DNA from: Nymphaea colorata
Taxonomy: Eukaryota > Streptophyta > Magnoliopsida > Nymphaeales > Nymphaeaceae
Assembly (NCBI RefSeq): GCF_008831285.2
Contig: NC_045138.2
Location: forward strand, 30,723,934-30,787,933
Length of the DNA stretch: 64,000 bases
Reading direction: 5' to 3'
Each line of letters starts with the position of its first letter. Positions within the stretch are counted from its first letter, which is position 1. Of this stretch, positions 38,627 through 50,234 are shown in pieces. Under the pieces are notes generated by a model. The model ran no database searches. It was not told where the DNA came from and was given only the letters and a program-made list of their open reading frames with translations. Both the position numbers and the translations under genes were made by a program.

Positions 38627-40162
38627 TCAGAGGGCCGCAACTTTTGGTACCACCACCGGAAATTGGTCGATCTCATCCATCCATGGATTCTTCTCCTTCG
38701 CCGGGTTTATGGTCCTCAAAGCCTTCCATACAGCACTGTTGCATTTGAACCCCGAACCAAATGCAATCTGCCACATCCTGTCGCCCCTCTTCATCCTCCC
38801 CTTTGCCTCTGTATAAGCTAATTCGTACCACAAGGAGCTGCTGGAAGTGTTTCCGAACCTGTTCAATGTCATCCTGGATGGCTCCATATGCCATTCCGAC
38901 AAGTTCAAATTCTTCTCTAATTCATCAAGAACAGCTCTACCGCCAGCGTGAATGCAGAAATGCTCGAATGCCAACTTGAAATCTGGAATGTAGGGCTTAA
39001 CTTTCATCTTCAGTAGCTTCCTCCCCACCAATGTGGCAAAGAAGAGCAACTGTTCAGACATGGGCAGCACCAGAGGACCAAGTGTGGTAATGTTCGTCTT
39101 CAATGCATCACCTGCAACAGCCATTAGATCCTTTGACAAGGAGACGCCAATCTTGCCGTTTTCATCTTCTTCCTGGGTCACGCACCCGAAGCACTTGTCG
39201 TCTGCGCCCTTGTGAGTTCTAACCGTGTGGACCAAGCGGTACTTGGACCGCCACCGGTCGGAGCCTTTGTTGGAGAGAAGAATCGCCGCGCCTCCCATTC
39301 GGAAGAGGCAGTTCGAGACCAGCATTGATCTGTTGTTGCCGAAATACCAATTCAGAGTGATGTTCTCCATGCTCACAATCAGAGCGTAGGAGTTGGGATG
39401 TACTTGAAGGAGATCCTTTGCGAGATCAATGGAGATCAAGCCGGCGCTGCACCCCATTCCTCCAAGATTATAGCTGATGATATTACCACGAAGCTTGTAG
39501 TGATTGACAATCATGGCGGAGAGCGAAGGGGTGGGGTTGAAGAGGCTGCAGTTCACGATTAGGATGCCAACATCCTTGGGCTTGATCTTAGTTTTCTCGA
39601 ACAGCTTGTCCAGAGCGCCGAACATGACGGTCTCTGCTTCCTTTCTTGCTTCCGCCATTGACGGGTTGGGTGGTATGTTAAGAACGGCTTCTGGAAGGTA
39701 AGTGGTCTCACCAAGGCCTGATCTTTCGAGGATTCGCTGCTGGAACTCGAGGCTCTGGTCGGTGAAGGTGCCAATTTGCCGGGAACAATCCATGAACCGT
39801 TTGCGGGTGCACTTCCGAGCTTCATCCGGCTTGTAGCAAGAGAAATCAACCAGGTAGACGGATCGGGGACGAGTCAGAAAGTACAGAGTGGAAAGGAAGA
39901 CAAGGAGGGTGGAGCAGAGGATGACGGAGATGAGGTTGTAGCGGAGATGGTTCCAGAGGACATGGAGGTCATGTAGGGAGAACGTCGACAGCTGGGCGGC
40001 AATGATGGCGATCAGAGGGAAGAGCAAGATGTACATTCCATGGGAGATGAGGTAGTGGTAGCCGAGTTTTACGTATTTGAGCTTCACGGATTGAAGGAAA
40101 TCCGGCAGCTTCCGGGAGGAAGGGAGCCTTTCAGGCTGTGGGGAGGGCTTAGCTTCTGCCAT
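38627..40162 (-). CDS. KCS11: 3-ketoacyl-CoA synthase, KCS11 type
   Basis: Condensing enzyme of the ER fatty-acid elongase: it joins malonyl-CoA to a long-chain acyl-CoA in the first, chain-length-setting step of very-long-chain fatty-acid synthesis for waxes, cutin/suberin, sphingolipids and membrane lipids. Single exon of 511 aa on the minus strand, close to the about 509 aa Arabidopsis KCS11, which it closely resembles by eye ([48 protein letters not shown]). Two membrane segments lie at about 40-60 and 77-97. The FAE1/CUT1 domain follows from about 98, and the ACP-synthase-III-like C-terminal domain from about 390. The catalytic triad is complete: Cys238, a histidine at 401 or 405 (HFCIHAGGR), and Asn438 (RFGNTS); His317 in VRTHKGADD is also conserved. 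The ATG at 40162 is the first in frame after the leader. Confidence 0.96.
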   Translation of the reverse strand: MAEAKPSPQPERLPSSRKLPDFLQSVKLKYVKLGYHYLISHGMYILLFPLIAIIAAQLSTFSLHDLHVLWNHLRYNLISVILCSTLLVFLSTLYFLTRPRSVYLVDFSCYKPDEARKCTRKRFMDCSRQIGTFTDQSLEFQQRILERSGLGETTYLPEAVLNIPPNPSMAEARKEAETVMFGALDKLFEKTKIKPKDVGILIVNCSLFNPTPSLSAMIVNHYKLRGNIISYNLGGMGCSAGLISIDLAKDLLQVHPNSYALIVSMENITLNWYFGNNRSMLVSNCLFRMGGAAILLSNKGSDRWRSKYRLVHTVRTHKGADDKCFGCVTQEEDENGKIGVSLSKDLMAVAGDALKTNITTLGPLVLPMSEQLLFFATLVGRKLLKMKVKPYIPDFKLAFEHFCIHAGGRAVLDELEKNLNLSEWHMEPSRMTLNRFGNTSSSSLWYELAYTEAKGRMKRGDRMWQIAFGSGFKCNSAVWKALRTINPAKEKNPWMDEIDQFPVVVPKVAAL

Positions 40163-40855
40163 TGGGATCTGGTCACCGCTCCAACGGGATTCCTGCAGAG
40201 TAGCAGGAACGACAGGGGAGCCTTTCTCCTTTGTTGTGAATTACTGCAAAAAGGAAACACAAAAAGTGAGTCGCCTCCTGTCTCGCACTATCTTTCTTCC
40301 AAAAAGTCATGCAGAAAAGCCTAAAAAAAAAGTGGGTACTAAATCTAGACAAGAGATCTGGTTTTATGAACAAAAACAGGTTCTCTCTCAATAACAGAGA
40401 CCATGCATGGTCATTCTTTAGGTGCTGATTTCAGAGAAATCGACAATGTCACGAGACACAAACAGAAACATAAGAAGAAGAAACATAACACAGAAAGGGG
40501 ATATACTAGCTGTCCTTTGAAGAATACCCCCCTAAGAGGGTCCAGGAAATGAAGGGTCGTCTCCTTCAAAACGGGAACACAAACAACAAAAACAAAGACA
40601 AAAGTTTTCCTTTTTTAAATAGAAAAAAATGCAGAAGCAAAAGGCCTGACCTTTTAACAACAATAGGAGAAGGCAAAGCGAGACGCAGATCCCGTTGGCC
40701 GGAAATATGGCCGGGGAAAACGGTCAGTAGTCTCCGGCAGGGGGAAAGAGAAGGAAAAAGGAGGGGATAGAGGAAAGAGGAGGAGGAGATGAGGAGGTGG
40801 GCGTCAAAGCAGGACTGGTCTTGGTTGGTGTTCTTCCATTTCTTATGTATTTATA
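40163..40855 (-). promoter_or_regulatory. Leader and candidate core promoter of the KCS11 gene
   Basis: On the minus strand TATAAATA occurs at 40855-40848, a good TATA box. If used, transcription would begin near 40820, giving a roughly 650-nt purine/pyrimidine-biased leader that could contain a 5' UTR intron. Farther upstream, GA and CT runs (40926-40948, 41021-41038) flank the region; such tracts are common near plant promoters. Nothing else in the leader is coding. Confidence 0.45.
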
Positions 40856-41752
40856 AGAAAAAGGAAACAATGGAGGGTGAGGAGAGAAGTGAGGGAAGGG
40901 AAGGCTCTGCGTTGCGCTCCATTTTAGAGAGAGAGAGAGAGAGAGAGAAAGAGGGAAAGGAAATCGCCAGGCGGGCTGCGCTAGATGTGGGGACAGGCCC
41001 GAACAGTCGACGGCCGGTTCTCTCTCTCTCTCTCTCTCTTCCTCCTACATTTAATGAAGATCAAGATTCACAGTGGCCTGCTTTCTTTTCCTTTCATTTC
41101 TTTTTAACCAGCAGCTTTCTCCCTTCGCTTTCAACATAACGAACTTCTGGCAGTCATCGTTCCACGGATTCCATATTCATTACCTTCAAAATGATGAGAA
41201 CATCAAGTGTATATATATTTGTAAGTTTGAAAGGAATAACTCATAGACTTGAGTTTTATATGAATTCTCTTTGTAGTAGCAGGAAAATTAACAAAAAGAA
41301 TAAGGTCGAGAACCATAGGCATCACACGTTAGTATGCAGTCAAAGTTTTTGAATTCATCAACCTGTTCGAAGTCAGGTGAAGCACTTGGAGTATTGGATC
41401 CGATCACTTTGTGAAAAATACAACATGATTTTGTCTGAGATGACAACGGTCGCTTGTCAAACTTAGCACGACATTGAGATAATGACCGTAGATGGTAACA
41501 ATCGGATCGGACTTACACCACATTCGATACCATTTGGTTCGATTAAATATTGGATCTGGATTCGGTTAATAAACCATTGTTTGGGATCGAAGGTCGGATA
41601 TAGATTGATAAAATTTATTTTCTTAGTCAAGGTAAGATGTTAATAGTCTTGAGTAAGAGCTTACCGCGAGCAACTGGGTGGCAAGGCGGCTCACACAAAA
41701 GGGGTCCAATATTTAAATTTTATGGTCCCAGTCTTTTATCTCATCTGCAAAC

Positions 41753-41936
41753 CAGGGGCGAAGCCAATGGGAGACTCACAAGGGTCATGGACCCCCTCAG
41801 ATTTTTTCTTTTTAAAGCTGTTTATATTTTTAAAAATTTTTATGTTGGCATGTATAAAAATTTCAAAAAAATTTGGTCGCTCATGTATAAATTTTAAAAT
41901 ACTATTCTACCCCACTAAAAAAAAATTGGCTCGTTG
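41753..41936. repeat. CAGGGGCGGAGCC-type element
   Basis: Left end CAGGGGCGAAGCCAATGGGA. The interior runs GGTCATGGACCCCCTCAG, then T-rich, then AAAATTTTTATGTTGGCATG and TATAAAAATTTCAAAAAAAT. The right end is near CCCCACTAAAAAAAAATTGGC. The layout matches the copies at 47743 and 48375. Confidence 0.5.
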
Positions 41937-43194
41937 GACACTCGAATTGAAGGATGTACCTTATTTCCACCCCAATGATAAAAAGAAAGCCATAAGAATA
42001 TGATTTTAATAATTTTTTAGCTGGTTTGAGTCTATAACTAGAGGGATAAAAACTGCCATTGGAGACTGTTGGTTGTTCATAATATGGTCATTGTTTTTCT
42101 TGATAATGCATTGCATCTCGATAATGGTTACAACTTTCTTGTTATTATATGCTCATCATTCTCTTGATAATGATGTTAGCAAGTGCCACAAAACATCGGA
42201 GGGACCGTATTAAATTTCTATGTGATCACTGACAACTTCTTATCAATAATTATGATATAAAAAAGGCAACAGTGGTGGCATCGCTAGAAAAACGGAAAAT
42301 GATGATAAAGTAAACAAACCATCCTTATCCAAAATACAACGACAGATGGATTTCAATCCATAAGTTGTATCCAAAATCAGTTATTTGTGATCTAACAATA
42401 ATTTTGTTCCCTTGGTAAGCTGGTTTGAATGAAACGGCTAAATTATTTACTTGAAAGATGTTAGTTACTTACTTGGCTTATTATTGAACTTTTCAAGTTT
42501 GGGATCAATATTTTGGTAATGTCTACAGTTATTTTAGACAAAATCCAATGTTCGTTCTTCTTTGCTGATATGAAGAAGAACCAGGCCCATTTGATTTTTT
42601 TTTTAAATAAAAAAATAAAAAATAAGACCGAAAAAGTGATGGTTTGTGAGAGGCCAAGCCACCTTCATTTATCAACTCTTAGAGCTTCGGAACAAGTGGT
42701 CATATGCTACACCCTTCAATTTGAGTGTCGTGCATGTCATAATTTGCAATCTAAAAGAGTATCATCCGTGGAAATCAAACTAACGACACATCATGTTGCG
42801 GGAGTGATCTGCTTTCACTCGAGGAAGCTGCTTATCTGAAAAAATCTTTTAAAAAAAGACCAACATTTAGTAAATAACAAATTTTTATTCAACTTTAAAA
42901 GTTATCAAATAGGTGTTAATTTTTATAGAAATGTATCAAATAAGCACTTATTAACATAAAACAATAAATTCTTATTCAAAATGGCAACAATACTTTTCCT
43001 TGAAGACCAAAATATCTTCATTTAACCAATTAATGAGCAGCTGATAGGTAAAATGGAAAATTAATGTTTTCCCTTGGTAAGCAGCTGTTCAAAATTTTTG
43101 TCTAAAGCTGAATTTACTCAAAAGTGAAACCTTTTTTGCAATTTTATTTTTAAAAGAAACAAGATGCCAATGAACCAAGTCCATGACAGTTAAG

Positions 43195-43335
43195 AGCGGT
43201 CCCAGCCCGGTTTTATATGCATTTTTTATAAATATAAATATATTATATTTTACATTTTTATTAAAAGTGAACCAAGTCGAACTGCCAAAATGACGCTCGG
43301 CCTGACCCGATACCCACCGTCCGTGTCGACAACTT
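43195..43335. repeat. GGCTCGAGC-type AT-cored repeat, copy 2
   Basis: CGGTCCCAGCCCGG arm, AT core with AAATATAAATATATTATATT, then CTCGGCCTGACCCGATACCC. Same layout as 36645-36835 and 46080-46375. Confidence 0.4.
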
Positions 43336-45320
43336 CCCTTCTTGTAAATATAAAATATTTATCTATAACTATAATTCGGAAGATTCTGTAGGACTCTAAT
43401 TTATATTTATAGTTCGCCCTCGAGAACGTGGGTATCAACTATCAAATCTCGAGAGAATGAGAAGACATCCTCTGCGGCGCAAAGAGATCTTATAAAATAT
43501 ATGATTATATAGTGGATGCATCCTAAAGATAATTAATCTCAAACAATAGTTGCATCCATCCAACAATGGCACATTTTTTTCTCTTGACTTCTTTAATGAG
43601 TCACTATACGGCGAAACGACCCATATAAAGGTGTTTATTGTTTATGTTTTTAATCTAGTTGACTCTGGAGTTATTTTAATTTTAAATTCATTTTTGTAGT
43701 TGGCGATTTAAGAAGAGAAAATGCCACGCCTGGAGCGGCGCATGGGACTCATGAGAACTACTAATAATAAAAAAAAAAAAAACTTGGTTTTTTTAATGTT
43801 TTATTTTATTTTTTAGGTTTTTTAGTTACCATTTTTTTATCCTTTCGGCCCCTGATGCATAGAAAAAAAAAAATCTTGTGCATCTTGAGAATTTTACCTC
43901 GTTCGTATCAAACACATCGTTCGTACCAAACACATGAAATTTTACATTGTGTTTTTTCATTGAATTTGAAAAAAATTCACCCACCAAAAGGCCAGACCTC
44001 TTTACGTCTATCTTTTTTCCATGATAACCTTTTCTTCAAAACTTTACTACATCAAAAGTTACCTCAATAAACAAACCCAAACCCCTTTTTCATATTTTTT
44101 ATTATAAAATTGTCAAATTAAAGTTTCTAAATTTTGGTAAATGTAGAACTATTATTTTTAAAAAAATTTATATAACATAATTTTTTTTTTTTAAATTTAC
44201 ATGTAAATTAAAAAAAAAGATGGCAGCCTGTGACATGTGTCACAGCCATTTACGATTTTAAAAGAATAAAACTGACGGAAATAACTGCGCCTTTTTTATG
44301 AGCATTTTAAAGTGCGATGTTTCACAAACGCAACTCTACATGTAATATTATAATATTAAGAATTTATGAAAATCGAATAATACAGATTCTGTAAGGTTAT
44401 AAGAATTAACGGTCTTAGCTTTACGTTGTCTCATAAATTCAATCTAGTTGTCGAATTTTGATTTTTTTACTGTTTTCGTACATTTTGCATTTATTTATAA
44501 AATTATGGAAAAGAGAACTGTTTTTCTTTGGTCCTGCCTTTTGTCTATAATATCAAAAAAGTTAACATCTTTCGTGGTTTTCTTAATTAGTGCCCACTTT
44601 TTCTACGAGGATCAAACAAATGGCTGCAGCGAACTTGTTGTTTGTTCGCTCAAGAAATAAAAACACCAGCTGGCGCTTTTTCACCTTTATTTGGTTTCAC
44701 TCTTAACGAGCCACGTAAAGGATAAAAATGTAATTTTTCAACAAAGGGCATTATTTAAAGTGCAGTCAGGGCCTTCTGTTTCTAAAATCATCGGTGGTTT
44801 ACCCTGAGCTTTTATTTGTCAAATTTCATTAGCAAGTGTAGGAAAAAACATAGAATGTGGTTTTTGTAATTACATGCAAAAGCAAGCTCGAAAATGAAAT
44901 TCTCACTATATATACGTTGACGGTTTTAAGCCAAAGGATGCTTTCCCTAAGTAAATATTTTTAAAAAAAATTATGAAAATAGTTGAGAATTTTCATAAAC
45001 ACTCGTGTTTCATAAAATGATTTTTCTTTCCTGTAAAAAATTGCAGGTCTCTTCTTCTTTGTGCCTTCGCTGAGGCGTGTTATGCACGGCTCATTGGGTA
45101 AGAATAGACGCTTCAATCTCGACCGTCCATTTTCCTTATCATGTCCGGACTTGTAATCTCAAAGTGGAAAGCATAAATAAATTTTGGATCCGTTTCCAAC
45201 GTGGATCCGGTACATGGGATCCACACGGGATTTTTTAGGTAGGTTTAGAATTTAGATTAATTAACATATTTTTTGTTTTGGCAGAGGAAAAAACTTAGTT
45301 AAATCTCCAAAACTAGTGCC

Positions 45321-45480
45321 ACTACTAGGAATTTTTTGTTGTAAGGGTCAAACTATAATTTTAAAATTTTAACAAGGGCTGAAATAAAAAATTTTAAATT
45401 TTTTATATATATTAAACTGAAATTTTGTAGATCCACATATAAATTTTTAGGTAAGGCCCCCCTTCCTTTCGCCCCTGCCC
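45321..45480. repeat. CAGGGGCGGAGCC-type element, partial copy
   Basis: Interior blocks AAGGGTCAAACTATAATTTT and TATATATTAAACTGAAATTT match 37092-37240. The right end is TTTCGCCCCTGCCC, the reverse complement of a GGGCAGGGGCGAAA-like left end. The left end is worn. Confidence 0.5.
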
Positions 45481-46079
45481 AAGGCTTATGTCGCTTAAGT
45501 TTATAAATGCTCGCCACCAACCCGACCAGTTATGCGGCTAAAGGAATGGTCTCGACATTCAAGTTCTATTCTAAGCAAGTAAGTTTTCAACTTACCTTAT
45601 TGACCTTACACCTCATATCTCAATGCATTCCAGAAACAATACATGCTTCGGTCATAAGACCAACCCAGTTTGATCCTGTATATGTCAAGTTCAAACTTGG
45701 ATCGGTTATACCACTGCACAAAAATTGGATCCAAGTCCAAATTAAAACACGGTTCCTCCTATAACTGACCCGCTGGGTGTCCTAACCGATCCGACGACCC
45801 AAAGGCACGTGGCAAAAGGCCCACTCACACTTTTTCATGACCATTTAAACAGGGCCCGTTTGAAGACAGGTCCAACTTGACGACTTAATGAGAGGCTCGT
45901 ATTTGTCAACCATCCATCATTTTCTATTTTTGATGGTCTTTATATCAGCCTCACCAAGTTTATTTTATTTTTTTATTAATACATTTAACTGTGTCCCATT
46001 CATACATATTGGTGCTCCTACCGATCCTGGGTTGGATCAAAATTAATCTCTGGATTTATTGTTACCACATTTAGGCCTG

Positions 46080-46375
46080 TCCGGCCTGGCCTCATAAGAG
46101 TCAGGCCATAAGAGTTGGGCTGGACCAATCCGATAAGAGTCTGGCTTAGGCTGGCTTGACGTTTAAAACTCGAGTTTGACCTGAAAACCTAAGCTCGAGC
46201 TCGACCCGATTAAAATAAAAAATATATTTTTAAAATATAAAATAAATTATTTAAATATAAAATATATTTTTAATAATAAAAATACAAATTAATATTAACT
46301 AAAATAATATAAAAAATTAATCGGACCAGCCCAAACCCAATCAGACTATGTACCGGATACCCATGCCCAAGATTA
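46080..46375. repeat. GGCTCGAGC-type AT-cored repeat, copy 3
   Basis: GC-rich left arm with three forms of CATAAGAGTCAGGCC / ATAAGAGTTGGGC / ATAAGAGTCTGGC, then AGCTCGAGCTCGACCCGATT, an AT core, and a right arm with ATCGGACCAGCCCAAACCC. The longest and best preserved of the three copies. Confidence 0.5.
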
Positions 46376-47342
46376 GCTACATAACTCTTTGTGTGGCTTG
46401 AACATGCATGCAAGCAATAAACATACACCAAAAAAGGGATGAAAGTATTTTTCGAATTTTGTTTAAAATAAGTGGACATTTTTACTTTTTTACAATCATT
46501 TTTTACTTTTTAAAATGTTTTTTTTATTTGAATAAGAGTATTTTGGTCATTTCCACTGCACCAAATTGAAGTGCACAAGGATAACCAGGTTTGCAGAAAA
46601 TTAGCAATGGGCAGACGGAGAACCGTGAAAAGAAAAGATCCAAAGGGGTGAAAAGACGGGGCACAATTACAAAGAACGATGGGCATAAATATGTAAACTT
46701 TGGGGGGTCATTTGGAAACCGTAATACTATGTTATCGTCTGATTCAACTAAATAAAAAATTATTTAGATTCATTAAATACTTGATTTATATAAAAAAAAG
46801 AAGATCCTGATTATAGTGTACGTGAGGCTTCTCAGTTGCTCACTTGCTTTGCTCTACTCTATCTACCTGCCTCTTTAACGTAACCTCTTTGGAGAGAAAG
46901 AAAAGACTCGACCAAGATCAGGAAAAAGAGTTTCGAAACCTTTATATGGCTAACATGAACAGACCTGACATTTCCCATTCCTGTTCAGCAGCCATGCAGA
47001 GTTCAGTGGGGTGCTGCTGCCTGATAAATTCTTGTTAATTTTTTGGTTGGTAGTCTGTCGGTACATGACATCTAGAAGAACTTTCGAAACCTTCCCCGAT
47101 CTTGCTCTTCCGACCTCCCATTAAATGCAGCTCACAATGACAATGAGCTGAAGAATGAAGATGACAGCCGAGGTTGCCAACTTCGTTACTCAATCGAATG
47201 AACTTTCCCATGGTATCGTCTTTTTAGTGCAGGTAACATCAATTAGATATTAAATTATGGCTGCAAGTAGGTACAACAGTACAAGTTTATAGATGGTAAT
47301 TGAAAAAAATGTAAGAGGGTGTTTGTGTGTGTGCCTCTCTCA

Positions 47343-47374
<32 letters not shown>

Positions 47375-47742
47375 GAAAAACTGAGAGAAAAGATTGTTAG
47401 ATGACTAAATATTGTCACCTTTTTCTCATTGTTTTTTTCAGCCTTCCATCTTAGAAATATCAATTGCCAAATATGATTTTTTGTGGGTTTTCCACTTAGA
47501 GGTCATATAATATATATATATATGTGTGTGTGTGTGTAAGAAAATAAATTCATAGTTAATTATTTGTAAAAAAGGCTCGAGCAAAGTAGTTGTTTATGTT
47601 CATATAATCCATTGTAATTAAAACTATAAAAATGGAACGCTCGAAAAAGGGGCTTGAATCTGGATCTGATTCACATATGAACTGTGAAGTGTATCGTATC
47701 CAATATTGACCGGTGACCCTTATATAGTGTCATACTCACACT

Positions 47743-47932
47743 GAGGGGTGGAGCCAGGGGGTGCCGGCAGCAGCCGTCCACACCACCCTCTCTCAATTTT
47801 TTTTTTTAACATGCATATAATTTTGAAAAATGTTCATTTATCTTATATAAAAATTTTGAAATTTTTTTGTTTTAACCCGACTATAAAACTCTATTTTGAC
47901 CCTTTTAATGAAAAAATCTTAGCTTCACCCCC
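47743..47932. repeat. CAGGGGCGGAGCC-type element
   Basis: Left end GAGGGGTGGAGCCAGGGGG and right end CTTAGCTTCACCCCC are near reverse complements. AT-rich core with TATAAAAATTTTGAAATTTT as in the sister copies. Confidence 0.55.
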
Positions 47933-48374
47933 GGCGGCACTAGTACATCACATCACCCGAGATAGAGTAACCACATTACTTAGTCACATGATACTCTCAA
48001 CGCCTGTGACACTTGATGCGACCTGTTGCCTATGTTTTTGGGTTTTAATGCACATTCCCTTTTGGTAGGTTCTCTGGCATTGTAGATCTCCTACTGAATG
48101 CAGCTGATGATGCTATGAATAGAGGATCAGATGACAGATATAACTGCCAACCATAGTGCTGAATTTGATGAATTTTCTATTTGATATTGTCCTCTTAAGT
48201 CACAAGTCACATGTGTAAGGGTGGTTTTTTCATTTTTCCCATTTTGTCCTTATGCGGGAAGCTTCTTTTGGTGGAGCCTGATTGTAAAGTGAGGCACTGA
48301 TATGTAAAATTCAATTTCATGTGTGAAAACAAGAAGGTCATTTTCAATAGCATGCAATCATGTGCCTTTCCCGG

Positions 48375-48539
48375 CAGGGGCAGAGCTATAATTTTTTCAT
48401 TGGGTGGGCCAAGATATAATTTTTCAAAATTTTAATATATGTTCAACTAAAATTTTTAAAATTTTACATATAAAAATTTTAATTTTTAAAAAACTGAAGG
48501 GTCGCTGTGGGCCCTACTGCCCCTCTGCCTCTGCCCCTA
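48375..48539. mobile_element. CAGGGGCGGAGCC-type MITE, best copy
   Basis: Left end CAGGGGCAGAGCTA; right end TGCCTCTGCCCCTA, whose reverse complement is TAGGGGCAGAGGCA. The AT-rich core ACATATAAAAATTTTAATTT is shared with other copies. CAGGGGC ends resemble hAT-derived MITEs. Flanks (TTTCCCGG and TATCCCGT) are similar but not identical, so an 8-bp duplication is only possible. Confidence 0.6.
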
Positions 48540-48820
48540 TCCCGTGGCTCGTGTGGCTCCGCCATTAGCCCAGTGTAAAGGCTTTCCGAGCTTAAGAGGT
48601 CCATTTGTTGAGCTTTACATAATTGAAGATGCGAGAACAGGCATCGCAATCTAAACAAACGCAAACATACTCACAAGGATGTGTTCATCCCATTCTACCT
48701 GCAAGTTGAAGTTGATGGTGTTATTTTATCAAAGTTTTCATCCCAATACTTGTCAGATGTCACGTCTACTTTCAAAGGCATTGTCACTATACTCTCATCA
48801 ATATATTATCATTTCTCTTC

Positions 48821-48978
48821 AGGTCGTTTGACAATAGTAACGCATTGTTACTGTCTCATAAATCTACCTACAAAATAAGGTGGATTTATGAAACACTTAT
48901 TACAGTCATTCGTGAACAGTTATTGCTTTTTTTAGGCAGATTTATAAGAACAATGTGCCACTATTGTCAAACAGAACC
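48821..48978. mobile_element. MITE, GTTTGACAATAGT family, copy 2
   Basis: Left end AGGTCGTTTGACAATAGTAA and right end (reverse complement) AGGTTCTGTTTGACAATAGT form terminal inverted repeats of about 25 bp that extend into CGCATTGTT / GCACATTGTT. The interior CATAAATCTACCTAC and GGTGGATTTATGA are a second inverted pair. Non-coding. Confidence 0.65.
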
Positions 48979-50189
48979 TTGATGTATATTATAGTTCATT
49001 GAACAAGGCAATTTGTCCTTGTATGGTGACAAGGACTATATTTTAGGTCTCCCATGTGTTCTCTGCTGTATGGGAGAATATTTGGGCACGTGAAATTTTC
49101 ACCAATGCTTGGTTTGTGAACTTTTGACCTAATGAACCTGTAGGATCTTTATGAGCTTCATCTACGTGGTCTAGATTCAGACACAAGACTTTCAATTAGA
49201 TTCCCTGTAATTGGGTTCAAATTCAGAGACTAGTATTTAAAACCCAATTCAAATTTGTCTAGCAAAAGATCCAACATTTATATTTAATTGGGACAAATCC
49301 TCATTGTTGACCAATTAAATGTTTGATTAGATTCAAGTTAGGTTATAAAGTTGTATACCGAATGATGATATTGGATGGTAATTGAACGTTTCAATGTTTT
49401 CCCCAGCCCCGACTAAATGGATTTGAATTTGGATATATCCCTCCATGACAATTTAAAGTGACATTTGAGTGTTCATAATGTTGGCGACTCGAGTTCAGGA
49501 TGATAACGAAACCATGCATGAGCTCGTTCAAAAACCATAGTATGTCTCTGAAGGCATGGTGTAACTGGTTGGGTTAGAGGTTTGTGGAAAAAAATGCTTT
49601 TTTATATTTAAGTGACAAAGTGTAATACCTAAGTTGAAGAGTGCACCACTGCCATCATTGATGCTGATCAAGTGCATTACACTCAAAGCATACAGAATTG
49701 GAAAAGAGGGGCTTCAGGCATCTTAGATCCAACTTCAGCAGGTTTAAGTAAATGGTATTTTCCCTCATATATATCACGTAAACTAAATAATGATTTTACA
49801 ATGTTTTATCAACAGAAAGAATTGACTAGCTATCAAATTGGAGATAATCAGTGGCATAGCCACATAAATTAGTTATATACATGTTTTGATATATTTGATT
49901 GTTATTCCACAAAAAAAAAAAAAATTTATGGTGAGGATAATGACTATGGATTTTGGGAAATATGCAATTCTGTCTTCAGATTGAGGCTATGAGGTACCAG
50001 ATCGGACCCGATCTCAACGTTGCTAAGGGACCTGTGTGAGGACACGCGTTGCAGAAGAAGATCTGGACTTGATGCCTGAATGTCATAAGTTTTCAGGACA
50101 AAAGTTCACTTATGTGAAGGGACACGAAATCGCGGAAGCGGGATACGGAAGACGAGGGCGCGAAAGAGTGAGTCCCAATTTTTCTTCCC

Positions 50190-50194
50190 TTCCG

Positions 50195-50234
<40 letters not shown>

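Larger units (their letters stand above)
40856..50189. other. Gene desert with nested small repeats
   Basis: I find no supported coding gene. Open frames are short, AT-driven and without domains. The interval is rich in short inverted-repeat elements (listed separately), TA microsatellites (47343-47370, 47511-47522 followed by GT), and AT-rich filler. The piece 46820-47220 is less AT-rich and has an open frame of 64 codons, but no homology that I recognise. Confidence 0.5.

Noticed and set aside
38673-39976. Frames on both strands inside the KCS gene
   Set aside because: Shadows of the 511-codon minus-strand gene.
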